Source: an uncultured Oscillospiraceae bacterium
Lineage (GTDB): Bacteria; Bacillota; Clostridia; Oscillospirales; Acutalibacteraceae
DNA length: 64,000 bases
Reading direction: 5' to 3'
NCBI GenBank assembly: GCA_902465155.1
Contig: CABQLY010000001.1
Location: 124,001 to 188,000 of the forward strand
Below are positions 45,434 to 53,373 of this stretch, in pieces (positions within the stretch are counted from its first letter, which is position 1; every line of letters begins with the position of its first letter). Under the pieces are notes generated by a model. That model was not told the origin of the DNA. It worked only from the letters and a program-made list of their open reading frames with translations, and searched no databases. Both the position numbers and the translations under genes were made by a program.

Positions 45434-46310
45434 GCAACAGGGAATATTAAAAAAAGCAATTGCCGGCTTCTACTATGTAGAGGCCGGCGATAGCCTGTTT
45501 GAATGTAAAGCCCGCGGCATTTTTCGGCAGCAAAAAATTCAACCAACGGTGGGGGATCAGGTTTGCTTTACCGTTTTGCCAAACGGCAGCGGCCTGCTAA
45601 CCAAGGTGCTGCCGCGCAAAAATTTCCTGGTGCGCCCCCCGGTTGCCAACATTACCCGGTTGTTTATTGTTTCGGCCGAAAATACCCCGGCGCCCAACAC
45701 CCAGCTAATTGACCGCCTAACGGCCATAGCCGTTTGCAACCAAATTGAGCCCGTTTTGGTTTTTAATAAATGCGACGAGGGGGATTTAACCCCCTGGGCC
45801 GAAATTTACCAAAAAAGCGGCTTTCGGGTGTTTGTTACCTCGGCCAAAACCGGGGCCGGCTGCAAAGAGCTTTTGCAGCTGCTGCAAACCGGCGTTTCGG
45901 CCTTTACGGGCAACAGCGGGGTAGGTAAATCCAGCCTGCTAAACGCTATGCTGCCGCAGCTAAACCTGCAAACCGGCACGGTTAGCCAAAAGCTGGGCCG
46001 CGGGCGGCACACCACCCGCACGGTAGAGCTGTTTTCGGTAGGGCGGGGCTATGTGGTAGATACCCCCGGCTTTTCTTCTTTAGATATTGAGCGCACCATG
46101 CCGCTGTTTAAAGAGCAGCTGCCGGCCGCTTTTCCCGAATTTGAGCCGTTTTTGGGCCGCTGCAAATTTACCAGCTGCGCCCACATTGGGGAAAAGGGCT
46201 GTGCCGTTTGCGCAGCGGTTTCGGCCGGCCAAATTCCAAGCAGCCGCTACCGCAGCTACTGCAACATTTACAGCGAGATTAAGGACAAAAAGCCATGGAA
46301 CCAAAAATAG
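45420..46310 (+). CDS. rsgA: Ribosome small-subunit-dependent GTPase A
   Basis: Circularly permuted GTPase that checks late 30S maturation. GTG 45420 is chosen over ATG 45405: GAGGGA lies 7 nt upstream and the product then begins near the family N terminus, shortly before KKAIAGFYYV. About 296 residues: OB-fold (to about 70), G4 VFNKCD, G1 GNSGVGKSSL, G3 DTPGFSS, and a zinc-binding CKFTSCAHIGEKGCAV. It overlaps thiN by 16 bp; the rpe gene that usually follows rsgA is missing here. Confidence 0.94.
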   Translation: MQPTEQQGILKKAIAGFYYVEAGDSLFECKARGIFRQQKIQPTVGDQVCFTVLPNGSGLLTKVLPRKNFLVRPPVANITRLFIVSAENTPAPNTQLIDRLTAIAVCNQIEPVLVFNKCDEGDLTPWAEIYQKSGFRVFVTSAKTGAGCKELLQLLQTGVSAFTGNSGVGKSSLLNAMLPQLNLQTGTVSQKLGRGRHTTRTVELFSVGRGYVVDTPGFSSLDIERTMPLFKEQLPAAFPEFEPFLGRCKFTSCAHIGEKGCAVCAAVSAGQIPSSRYRSYCNIYSEIKDKKPWNQK

Positions 46311-46939
46311 ATTGCGTTATTTTAGGGGCGGCGCCCATTTTAAATAAAGCCGCCCTTTTAAACCGACTTACCGGCAGCGAATTTTTAATTTGTGCCGACG
46401 GCGGGCTGGACCACGCCGCAGCGCTGGGCCTAAACCCCAATTTAATTGTAGGCGATTTTGACTCGGCTAATTTAAAGCCGCCCCAGGGGGTGCAAACTGT
46501 TGTTTTGCCCTGCCGTAAGGACGATACCGACCTGCAGTTTGCCGCCGCCGAGGGGATGCGGCGCGGGTTTAAAAGCTTTTTGTTGGCCGGCGTTACCGGC
46601 GGCGCCCGGCCGGAGCACACCGTGGCCGCCTATTGCACCATGGCCTGGCTGGGCGAGCACGGCAAAAGCGTTACGGCCACCAACGGTATTAGCAATTATT
46701 ATTTTGTATCCGGCTGTTTGCAGCTGCAGGGTCTGCAAAACAGCTACCTTTCGGTTTTTCCGTTTGGCGGGTCTGCGCACGGCGTTTGCATTACCGGCGC
46801 CTCTTACCCGCTGCAAAACGGCACCCTAACGCCCAATTACCCGCTGGGCGTTAGCAACGAGGTTACCGCGCCGCTTTGCACCGTTTCGGTAAAGCAGGGC
46901 GCCCTGTTGGTTATTACAACCCCAAAGCAGCTTGTATAA
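46295..46939 (+). CDS. thiN: Thiamine diphosphokinase
   Basis: Makes thiamine diphosphate from thiamine and ATP. The 214 residues show FLICADGGLDHA, IVGDFDS and the KDDTDLQFA metal/ATP segment. The usual GGRLDH motif reads GGARPEHT, with the first Asp lost, a moderate divergence. A beta-rich C-terminal domain binds thiamine. It ends the conserved cluster; an AT-richer stretch follows. Confidence 0.92.
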   Translation: MEPKIDCVILGAAPILNKAALLNRLTGSEFLICADGGLDHAAALGLNPNLIVGDFDSANLKPPQGVQTVVLPCRKDDTDLQFAAAEGMRRGFKSFLLAGVTGGARPEHTVAAYCTMAWLGEHGKSVTATNGISNYYFVSGCLQLQGLQNSYLSVFPFGGSAHGVCITGASYPLQNGTLTPNYPLGVSNEVTAPLCTVSVKQGALLVITTPKQLV

Positions 46940-47094
46940 AAAATTTAAAACATTCAAAATCTTAAACTGCTATCACGCGTTATAGAATAATCATAAAATC
47001 CGTTAAAAGCCTTGAAAGCAAAGGGTTTATTGCAGCTTGCTAACCTTATTCCGGTATATAATTTTACTCAAGGTCTCCTTGCCTTCGCAGCTTA

Positions 47095-47113
47095 TAAGGG
47101 CAAAAATAAGGAA
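47095..47113 (+). repeat. Left 19-bp direct repeat flanking the methyltransferase islet
   Basis: TAAGGGCAAAAATAAGGAA, identical to 48062-48080. The preceding bases of the two copies also resemble each other (CTCCTTGCCTTCGC here, TTCCCTTGTTTCTGC there). The left copy lies inside a TTGCCTT...AAGGCAA inverted repeat. Confidence 0.6.
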
Positions 47114-47207
47114 GGCAAAACTGGAAACAAAACGCAATTGAGTGTTGGCAGACCGTTGAAATCGTTTGGCTATGTTAGAGCCTTACAATACAAGTGGAAA
47201 AACAGAA

Positions 47208-47978
47208 ATGAATAGAGATGAAATATTAAAAACAAATAAGCATTACTGGGATACATACGCTGATTTGTGGTTTGGCACTACTGCACTTCCTATGTATGGC
47301 GTACACTTTGTAACCGAGGATGAATTGCACTTGTTCGGCGATGTTTCGGGAAAGAGAATGCTTGAAATTTGCTGTGGCAGCGGTCATTCTTTGAAATATC
47401 ATGCCGATAGAAATGCCGGGGAATTATGGGGTGTTGATTTTTCTCATAAACAGCTTGAAAATGCGAAACGGTATTTAAGTGAAAACGGTTACACGGCTAA
47501 TTTTATCTGCTCTCCTATGGAAGCTGATATGAATATCCCGAAAGAGTATTTCGATTTTGTATATTCCATATACGGTATTGGATGGACGACTGATTTAGAT
47601 GGTACTTTTCAGAAAATTGCATCGTATCTGAAAAAAGACGGTAGCTTTATTTTTAGCTGGCATCATACCCTTAATTACTGCATTGCCTGGTCTTGCGATG
47701 AACGGAAAGAAGTGCTTTGCAATAATGCCTTGGTGATGAACAAAAGCTATTTTGATGAGTCTTACTTCAGAATGCCGGTGGACGGCAGTGAGGTTTTGCT
47801 GTGCAACCGAAAAATATCCACCTATGTCAACGCTTTAGCAAAAGCGGGATTTGCAATTGAGCAAATGGTTGAGCAGACCGACGAGGCGACAATGCACGCG
47901 GCAGGAAATATCAGCGATAAAGCGAAAAAAGCAAAAATGCTGCCTATTTCCATTTTATTTAAGGCAAGAAAGCTATAA
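47208..47978 (+). CDS. Class I SAM-dependent methyltransferase, probably acquired
   Basis: A 256-residue methyltransferase. The SAM motif is MLEICCGSGHSL, followed by the acidic strand ELWGVDFSHKQ and the post-motif VYSIYGIGWTTDLD. The fold resembles small-molecule methyltransferases; the substrate is unknown. ATG 47208 has only a weak GTGGA site; ATG 47172 is a possible earlier start. Composition differs from its surroundings: the DNA is clearly AT-richer and uses AGA for arginine, which neighbours avoid. It is flanked by 19-bp direct repeats about 950 bp apart. I infer recent horizontal acquisition as a one-gene cassette. Confidence 0.85.
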   Translation: MNRDEILKTNKHYWDTYADLWFGTTALPMYGVHFVTEDELHLFGDVSGKRMLEICCGSGHSLKYHADRNAGELWGVDFSHKQLENAKRYLSENGYTANFICSPMEADMNIPKEYFDFVYSIYGIGWTTDLDGTFQKIASYLKKDGSFIFSWHHTLNYCIAWSCDERKEVLCNNALVMNKSYFDESYFRMPVDGSEVLLCNRKISTYVNALAKAGFAIEQMVEQTDEATMHAAGNISDKAKKAKMLPISILFKARKL

Positions 47979-48061
47979 AAAAGAAAAAAGAACCATAATC
48001 AATAAGTATTCAGTAAGCTGATTGTTTTTTGCCTGAAACAACTTTCCCTTGTTTCTGCCCG

Positions 48062-48080
48062 TAAGGGCAAAAATAAGGAA
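48062..48080 (+). repeat. Right 19-bp direct repeat flanking the methyltransferase islet
   Basis: TAAGGGCAAAAATAAGGAA, identical to the copy at 47095-47113. Both copies face the same direction and enclose the methyltransferase gene. Confidence 0.6.
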
Positions 48081-48171
48081 AAATACATAGGGTTAGAGCA
48101 TTTAACACGCAAAATTCCCTAAAACATAACAGTTTTAAAGGAATTTATGATAAATTTAAATTTAAAATTGC

Positions 48172-48207
48172 AGCGCCCCGAAAAGCTAATTGGCTTTTCG
48201 GGGCGCT
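48172..48207. terminator. Strong hairpin terminator
   Basis: A perfect 15-bp stem (48172-48186 with 48193-48207) and 6-nt loop. TTGTTAC follows on the plus strand; the minus strand gives CAATTTTAAATTT. It could stop the methyltransferase transcript and the minus-strand transcript arriving from 48517. Confidence 0.7.
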
Positions 48208-48280
48208 TTGTTACATAAATTAAAATTGGCGCCAAGGCAGCATGAATGCCGCTTTATAAGGGCAACGGTTAACGAGCGGC

Positions 48281-48427
48281 AAATGCCGAACAACGAACAA
48301 GGAGTACCGGGCAGAAATACTGAGTAAGGAATACCAAGTAAGGAACGCCGGGCAGTAAACGCCGAGCAGAGAACACTGAGCAAGGAGCACCGAACAACGA
48401 ACACCGGGCAGGGAATGCCGAGTAAAA
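48281..48427. repeat. Degenerate 14-bp tandem repeat tract A
   Basis: About ten imperfect units of the pattern GAAYRCCGRGYARG, mostly 13-15 bp long. Units differ by several bases, suggesting an old expansion that has decayed. Confidence 0.6.
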
Positions 48428-48451
48428 AAGTTGCCGGTAGGTTGCCTTTTT

Positions 48452-48507
48452 AGGCGGGCGCGGTTAGGCGGGCGCGGTTAGGTGAGCGCGGTTTGGCAGG
48501 CGCGGCG
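48452..48507. repeat. 14-bp tandem repeat tract B
   Basis: Four consecutive units, two identical (AGGCGGGCGCGGTT at 48452 and 48466) and two diverged (48480, 48494). They end 10 bp before the stop of the minus-strand YesL-type gene. Confidence 0.7.
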
Positions 48508-48516
48508 GTGCGCGCT

Positions 48517-49380
48517 TTAAGCATTTGGCCGGCCGCCGGGGGTTTGCAAATCGTCGTTAAAAACGGCCTCGGTGCGCTGCGGCAGCTCGTCGGCCGGAAC
48601 CTCTAACCCCAAGGCCAGGCGTTTTTCAATATCCTCCCCCTTGTGTACGGCGTAGTACGGGTCAATCATGTATTTTTTAATGGTGGGAAAGGTGTTGGCC
48701 TGTACCAAAAAGGCCTTAAAGCCCGGAAAAATAAAAATGGCAAGAATTAGGCTAATTAGCATAGACCAAACCTGAAAATTGCCTAAAACGGGAACCACAA
48801 TCATAATCGCGTACAGCAGCCCTAAGCTAACGCTAATAAGCAAATTGCGCCAAATGTTTAAAAATACGCAGCGAAAGCAATTTTTAAGCAGCACCTTAAA
48901 CGGCAGCGAAAAGGTAATAATCATGGTCCACAAATAATACTTCATAAAAGTAACGCACACCGCAAAAAACATAGAAACGCCTAACCCAAAAACGGCAAAA
49001 ACCGCATTTTGCGCGTGTAAAAGGTTCATGTAAAAAAAGTAAAGATCAAACCCCAGCAGCGCCGTTACCAGCACATTTAACAGCCCAAAGCCCCAGGCCT
49101 GCTTTTTGTTTTTTTGCATGGTTTCAAAATAATCGCTAAACCCAAAGGAGTGCTTTTGCCGTGCCATGCTGCGGGTAACATGGGTCAGCCCGCAATGAAC
49201 AAGCCCGTTGGTAACCAGCGGCAGACAAAGCAAAAAGCTAACGGCGCTCAGCTTGGCAAGCGCCCAAAAATTTCTAAAATAAAGCTCAAAAAAAGTAAAA
49301 AAGCCTTTTTTTTGCGCCTGCTGCTTGGTAACGCCCGGCCCCTCTTTGGTGTAGTCAAACAACCCAAACATTCCAGCCAT
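48517..49380 (-). CDS. YesL-type (DUF624) membrane protein
   Basis: A 287-residue membrane protein with five or six hydrophobic segments. The start MAGMFGLFDYTKEGPGV and the phrase FFTFFELYFRNFWALAKLS are typical of DUF624/YesL proteins, which in Bacillus lie near sugar-use genes and have no proved function. A G-run 7 nt before the ATG serves as ribosome site. Its ATG overlaps the upstream gene's stop by one base, so both are translated together. The C-terminal 50 residues are hydrophilic and cytoplasmic. Confidence 0.82.
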   Translation of the reverse strand: MAGMFGLFDYTKEGPGVTKQQAQKKGFFTFFELYFRNFWALAKLSAVSFLLCLPLVTNGLVHCGLTHVTRSMARQKHSFGFSDYFETMQKNKKQAWGFGLLNVLVTALLGFDLYFFYMNLLHAQNAVFAVFGLGVSMFFAVCVTFMKYYLWTMIITFSLPFKVLLKNCFRCVFLNIWRNLLISVSLGLLYAIMIVVPVLGNFQVWSMLISLILAIFIFPGFKAFLVQANTFPTIKKYMIDPYYAVHKGEDIEKRLALGLEVPADELPQRTEAVFNDDLQTPGGRPNA

Positions 49381-50147
49381 TATTTTACCCCCCCGCTTTG
49401 CGGCGTTTTTGTTTTGCTGTAAACCAAAGCGTTTTTCAGCACAAAATGCTTTTGCCCTAAACGGTAGCTAAAGGCGCACAGCGCCGGTAAAACCAGCAGC
49501 ACCGGCAGCAGCCCCAAAATGCCCGCCGCGCTGGCGGTAAGGGCGCCGTTTACCTTGGTAATAAACAGGTCGGTGTAGGCAAAGCAGTAGTAGTTGGTAA
49601 TTTTAAAAGCGGTAAGGGCGGGGCTTAGCCCCCCGGCCAGCTTGCAAACAATTACCGCTAAATAAAGCAGAATAACCGGAATATCGGCCAGCAGCCCAAC
49701 CTTTAGGCCAAACCGGCTGTCGGCGGCGGTGCCGTTAAAATCGGCCTTGTTGGCCAAAGCGTCCCCCGCGCGCCAAAGGGCGGTGTAAACGCTAAAGTAA
49801 AGCAGCACCAGCCCAAACCCGCAGGCAACGGCGTTTACGGCGCGTACGGTGCCGGGGTTTAGCGTAGAGCGCTCGGCAACCTTGTAGTAATGCGGGTCCT
49901 GCTGGTATTTTTTAAGCTGGGTATCCTCCCCGTCGGCGTAAAGGTGCAGGTAAACCTCTTTATATTCTTTATTATCGGCGCTGTAAAGCACACGGTAGCC
50001 AATTTCCTTGGTGCCAACGCCGGTGGCAATCGACATTAACGAAACCTGAAACAAAAGGGTAATAACGGCGGCCAGCAGCAGCTTAATAATGCAGCCGGCT
50101 ACCAGCCCTTTTAAAGAGGTGGTGGGCGCGTTGGTGAATTTAGACAT
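49380..50147 (-). CDS. Polytopic membrane protein of unknown function
   Basis: A 255-residue protein with five probable membrane helices (after about residues 12, 105, 150, 190, 215) and one external-looking stretch of about 65 residues after the first helix (YSADNKEYKEVYLHLYADG). Start 50147 (MSKFTNAPTT) has GGGGAG 7 nt upstream. No family recognised. Coupling to the YesL-type protein (1-bp overlap) suggests a two-component membrane complex. Confidence 0.72.
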   Translation of the reverse strand: MSKFTNAPTTSLKGLVAGCIIKLLLAAVITLLFQVSLMSIATGVGTKEIGYRVLYSADNKEYKEVYLHLYADGEDTQLKKYQQDPHYYKVAERSTLNPGTVRAVNAVACGFGLVLLYFSVYTALWRAGDALANKADFNGTAADSRFGLKVGLLADIPVILLYLAVIVCKLAGGLSPALTAFKITNYYCFAYTDLFITKVNGALTASAAGILGLLPVLLVLPALCAFSYRLGQKHFVLKNALVYSKTKTPQSGGVK

Positions 50148-50327
50148 AAATTTACTCCCCACTGTGTAGTGTACGGGCCGGGGCTTAAGCAATAAGCATG
50201 GCCCCGCCGGGTTGGCAAAAACTGTTTAAACCGGCCCAAAGCGGCAATTTTTTGGCGCCTTTGCGCGGGTTGTTTTTGCGGGGCGTTGGTTTCATTGCCG
50301 GCCTGTTTAAACAAAATCTAACAATTT

Positions 50328-50357
50328 ATTTTAACATAAAAGCCGCGGCAGGGTCAA
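50328..50357 (-). promoter_or_regulatory. Candidate promoter of the membrane-protein pair
   Basis: On the minus strand TTGACC (50352-50357), 18 bp, TAAAAT (50328-50333). The -35 lies in the loop of the terminator hairpin of the gene upstream, so ending one transcript and starting the next share the same bases. Confidence 0.5.
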
Positions 50358-50368
50358 CCATCCGCGGC
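50342..50368 (-). terminator. Terminator of the cobW-DUF436 operon
   Basis: Arms GCCGCGG (50342-50348) and CCGCGGC (50362-50368) with a 13-nt loop, followed on the minus strand by TTTTATGTT. It lies 17 bp beyond the stop of the DUF436 gene. Confidence 0.6.
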
Positions 50369-50384
50369 AGAATTCATATTTTAT

Positions 50385-50927
50385 TTACACATATTGCGCC
50401 CGCTCCCCGCCAATGTACTTGGGGCGGGTAACGGCGGCGGTAAGGGTGGCGCAGCCAATTTTTTGCAGGCTGGGGCGCACCGGCACGGCAACCCGTTTTA
50501 GGTGCATACCAATTAGGGTAAGGCCAATATCCAGCCCGGCGTCGGCCGAAATTTGCTCTACCAAAACAGGGTCGCAAAAGCGCCCGTAAACGGTGGTGGC
50601 AAACGAGCCGCCCGCGTGCATTTTTGGCACGGCACAAACAATCTCCTGCCCGGCGGCAGCAGCGCGCTCAACCACCAGCGCTCGGTTTAAATGCTCGCAG
50701 CACTGGGCGGCTAAAAAAATGCCGCGGGGCTGCAAAACCTCAAAAAGTCCGTCTACAACGGCCGCGGCAACCTGTAAGCTGCCACTTTTGCCAATTTGGC
50801 CGCCAACAATTTCGCTGGTAGAGCAGCCAACTACAAAAAGGCTGCCGCTTTTTAGGCTGCCGCGCTGAACAATTTCGGCCGTAACGGCGGCAACCTGCTG
50901 TTTAATTTCTTCGGGTGTAAAATTCAT
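50385..50927 (-). CDS. DUF436 / TIGR01440 family protein (YwlG-like)
   Basis: A 180-residue cytoplasmic protein of the conserved but uncharacterised YwlG family. Signatures: LFVVGCSTSEIVGGQIGK, GIFLAAQCCEHLNRALVVE and GLDIGLTLIGMHLKRVAVP. Several cysteines (CCEH) could bind metal. AAGGAACG precedes the ATG. It is the second gene of an operon with a CobW-type metallochaperone, 30 bp apart; a metal-related role is inference only. Confidence 0.88.
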   Translation of the reverse strand: MNFTPEEIKQQVAAVTAEIVQRGSLKSGSLFVVGCSTSEIVGGQIGKSGSLQVAAAVVDGLFEVLQPRGIFLAAQCCEHLNRALVVERAAAAGQEIVCAVPKMHAGGSFATTVYGRFCDPVLVEQISADAGLDIGLTLIGMHLKRVAVPVRPSLQKIGCATLTAAVTRPKYIGGERAQYV

Positions 50928-50957
50928 GCTTATCGTTCCTTTAAAGCTTTTTGGCCT

Positions 50958-52109
50958 TTAATGCTCGGCCGCCGCCCCGGCAAAAAGCGCTTGCAGCGCC
51001 TGCTCTTTTAAGCCGGAGCCAATTACGCAAACCCGCCCGGTAACGGCCGGCGCCCCGGTGCGTACATTGCTTTCGCCGGGTACATAGTCAAAGTAAATCC
51101 AATCCTGCTCGCCGGCAACAAAGCCCTTGGCGCGCAAAACCGTGCCGTATTTGTTGCTGTCCTCCAGCTCCAACAGCAGCTGCTGCACCTGCTCCTTGGT
51201 AAAGGCTTGGGCGGTTTCAAAGCCCCAGTCGGTAAAAACATCATCGGCGTGATGATGGTGGTGCGCGTGGTCGTGCCCGCAGCAGCAATCGCCGTCGTGG
51301 TCGTGATGGTGCTCATGCTCATGATGATGTTTGTGCTCGTGGTCATGGTCGTGTTCATGTTCATGCTCATGTTCATGGTCATGCTCATGGTCGTGGTGAT
51401 GTTCATGGTCATGCCCGCAGCCGCACTCCTCGTCGTGGTGCTCGTGGCCGTGTACCTCGCCGCAAACCGGGCAGGTCTCCTCGGCGGTAACCTCCTGCAT
51501 TAGGGTTAAAAGTGAGCTTTCGTGCTCCATGGCGTTTAAAATATCCACCCCGGTCAGCTGGTCCCAAGGGGTGGTAATCAGCACGGCCTTTTCGTTTTTC
51601 TCCCGCAACAGCTTTGCGGCCTCGGCGGTTTTTTCGGGCGTGCAGGTGCCGGTTCGGCTTAAAATAATGCAGCCGGCGTTTTCAACCTGGTTATTAAAAA
51701 ATTCGCCAAAATTTTTCATGTACATTTTGCACTTGGTGGCGTCTACCACGGCGGTGGTGCTGTTTAAAACAACCTCGTTTGAAAGCACCTTGCTTACCGC
51801 ACCAACAACATCGCTTAGCTTGCCAACGCCCGAGGGCTCAATTAAAATGCGGTCGGGGTGGAACTTTTGCAGCACCTGCTGCAGCGATTTTTCAAAATCG
51901 CCCACTAAGCTGCAGCAAATGCAGCCCGAGTTCATTTCGGTAATTTCAATGCCGGCGTCCTTTAAAAAACCGCCGTCAACGGCAATTTCGCCAAATTCGT
52001 TTTCAATTAAAACAACCTGTTGGCCGGCGTACGCCTCGCGAATCAGTTTTTGAATTAAGGTGGTTTTGCCGGCGCCTAAAAAACCGGAAAATACATCAAT
52101 TTTAGTCAT
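50958..52109 (-). CDS. CobW/YciC-type GTP-dependent metallochaperone with histidine-rich insert
   Basis: A 383-residue G3E-family GTPase. The P-loop is GFLGAGKTT (9-17), the CxCC metal site is Cys63/65/66 in SGCICCSLVG, and the switch region is IEPSGVG. Residues 213-287 form an extreme insert with about 34 histidines, CPVC (213-216), CGC (229-231) and CCC (275-277). The C-terminal CobW domain follows. Homologues load zinc or cobalt into client proteins under metal shortage; the metal here is unknown. It is encoded upstream of a DUF436 protein. Start has AGGATG 5-6 nt upstream, and a promoter is visible. Confidence 0.92.
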   Translation of the reverse strand: MTKIDVFSGFLGAGKTTLIQKLIREAYAGQQVVLIENEFGEIAVDGGFLKDAGIEITEMNSGCICCSLVGDFEKSLQQVLQKFHPDRILIEPSGVGKLSDVVGAVSKVLSNEVVLNSTTAVVDATKCKMYMKNFGEFFNNQVENAGCIILSRTGTCTPEKTAEAAKLLREKNEKAVLITTPWDQLTGVDILNAMEHESSLLTLMQEVTAEETCPVCGEVHGHEHHDEECGCGHDHEHHHDHEHDHEHEHEHEHDHDHEHKHHHEHEHHHDHDGDCCCGHDHAHHHHHADDVFTDWGFETAQAFTKEQVQQLLLELEDSNKYGTVLRAKGFVAGEQDWIYFDYVPGESNVRTGAPAVTGRVCVIGSGLKEQALQALFAGAAAEH

Positions 52110-52226
52110 AAAACATCCTGCTTTCTAACGGTAAATCGGCAGCCTGAGCCGGTGGGGGCAAACGCGCACGGTGCCTGCCGCCTGTAAGCCAACTGCTGCC
52201 GAAGGCCAAATTTTAAATTTTATTTT

Positions 52227-52255
52227 ATTATACGACAATGCGACCTTTTTTGCAA
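52227..52255 (-). promoter_or_regulatory. Promoter of the cobW-DUF436 operon
   Basis: On the minus strand TTGCAA (52250-52255), 17 bp, TATAAT (52227-52232). Transcription would start near 52220 with a leader of about 110 nt. No clear Zur/Fur palindrome is seen. Confidence 0.65.
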
Positions 52256-52377
52256 GGGCTATGCGGTAAGATATTTAAAGCGCTATTCATTTTTTGCCTC
52301 TTTAAAACATAAAAATGAAACAGAGCGTGCGGAGCCGCAGCGGCACCGCAGGTATTTTAAAAAAATGAGGGAACTGT

Positions 52378-53310
52378 ATGACAAGAACAAAAGAATTTTA
52401 CCCCGAAGGCTGGCTTTTAAACACCCCCGAAAACCGGGCCGCCACCGCCACCCCAACCGCGCTGGCCGACGCGGCTGCCGCCGGCACCGTGCTGGAGGCC
52501 AATGTAATTTTGTGTGACGCCGCCCACAACCTGATTGTGGATTTAGGCTGTATGAAAGGCTTAATACTGCGGGAGGAGGGCGCCGTTGGCATTGCCGAGG
52601 GCACCGTGCGGGATATTGCGCTGATCTCCCGCGTGGGCAAGCCGGTTTGCTTTACCGTAACCGCTATTAAAACCAATTCGCAGGGGCGGCTGTACGCCGA
52701 GCTTTCCCGCAGGGCGGCGCAGCTGCGCTGTTTAGAGCAGCTGCGCCGCGAAAAGCCGGTTGGCAGCGTTTTAAACGCCCGTGTAACCCACTTAGAAAGC
52801 TTTGGTGCGTTTTGCGATGTTGGCTGCGGCATTGCCGCGCTGCTGCCCATTGACGCCATTTCTGTTTCCCGCATCTCCCACCCCAGAGACCGCCTGCGCG
52901 TAGGGCAGGACCTGCGGGTGGTGGTGCGCGCGGTAGATGAAAACGGCCGCATAACCCTAACGCAAAAGGAGCTGCTTGGCACCTGGGCCGAAAACGCCGC
53001 CGAATTTTCAGAGGGGCAAACGGTCTCCGGCATTATCCGCTCGGTAGAAAGCTACGGCGTTTTTGTAGAGCTTACCCCCAATTTGGCCGGGCTGGCCGAG
53101 CCTAAGCCGGCCGCGCGCGCCGGTATGCTGGCCAGCGTGTTTGTAAAAAGCATTATTCAGGAAAAAATGAAGGTGAAGCTAATTATTATTGATTGCTTTG
53201 AGGGCGATTACACCCCGCCGCTGCAATACTTTTTTAACGGCAGCAGTATGCAGCACTGGCAGTATTCGCCCGAAAACAGCACCAAAAACATTTATACCGA
53301 CTTTGTTTGA
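52378..53310 (+). CDS. S1 RNA-binding domain protein
   Basis: A 310-residue cytoplasmic protein of the short ribosomal-protein-S1-like group of Clostridia. An N-terminal atypical S1-like unit (about 35-115) is followed by a clear S1 domain (GSVLNARVTHLESFGAFCDVG, about 125-200) and a third (GQTVSGIIRSVESYGVFVEL, about 215-280). It may help bind mRNA to ribosomes or regulate RNA stability. GAGGGA lies before the ATG. It is divergent from cobW and probably a single gene ahead of spoIIE. Confidence 0.85.
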   Translation: MTRTKEFYPEGWLLNTPENRAATATPTALADAAAAGTVLEANVILCDAAHNLIVDLGCMKGLILREEGAVGIAEGTVRDIALISRVGKPVCFTVTAIKTNSQGRLYAELSRRAAQLRCLEQLRREKPVGSVLNARVTHLESFGAFCDVGCGIAALLPIDAISVSRISHPRDRLRVGQDLRVVVRAVDENGRITLTQKELLGTWAENAAEFSEGQTVSGIIRSVESYGVFVELTPNLAGLAEPKPAARAGMLASVFVKSIIQEKMKVKLIIIDCFEGDYTPPLQYFFNGSSMQHWQYSPENSTKNIYTDFV

Positions 53311-53339
53311 GAAAACAATCCAATTTTTGGCAATATAAT

Positions 53340-53373
53340 GTGACAAATTCATCCGTGCCCGCCGCGTTATAAT
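53340..53373 (+). promoter_or_regulatory. Candidate Spo0A-type promoter of spoIIE
   Basis: GTGACA (53340-53345) and TATAAT (53368-53373) are 22 bp apart, the unusual spacing known for Spo0A-activated sigma-A promoters. TGTGACAAA at 53339-53347, read on the minus strand, is TTTGTCACA, one base from the 0A-box consensus TTTGTCRAA, and it covers the -35. A second pair, TTGAGA-N21-TATAAT, lies just upstream (53307-53339). Confidence 0.5.

Larger units (their letters stand above)
47979..48516. other. Gene-free interval with terminator and tandem repeats
   Basis: Holds the right direct repeat, a perfect hairpin terminator, and two separate 14-bp-period repeat tracts, each listed separately. No coding sequence is supported; short open frames here are by-products of the repeats. 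Confidence 0.6.

Noticed and set aside
47012..47215. Open frame of 67 codons before the methyltransferase gene
   Set aside because: No ribosome site, low-complexity basic product, and it overlaps the left direct repeat; probably noncoding.
48186..48404. Minus-strand open frame with CSLL/SVF-rich product
   Set aside because: It is a translation of the degenerate 14-bp repeat tract and terminator, with no start site support.
51023..51412. Minus-strand frame rich in Met and Thr
   Set aside because: Shadow of the histidine-rich codons of the CobW gene in another frame.
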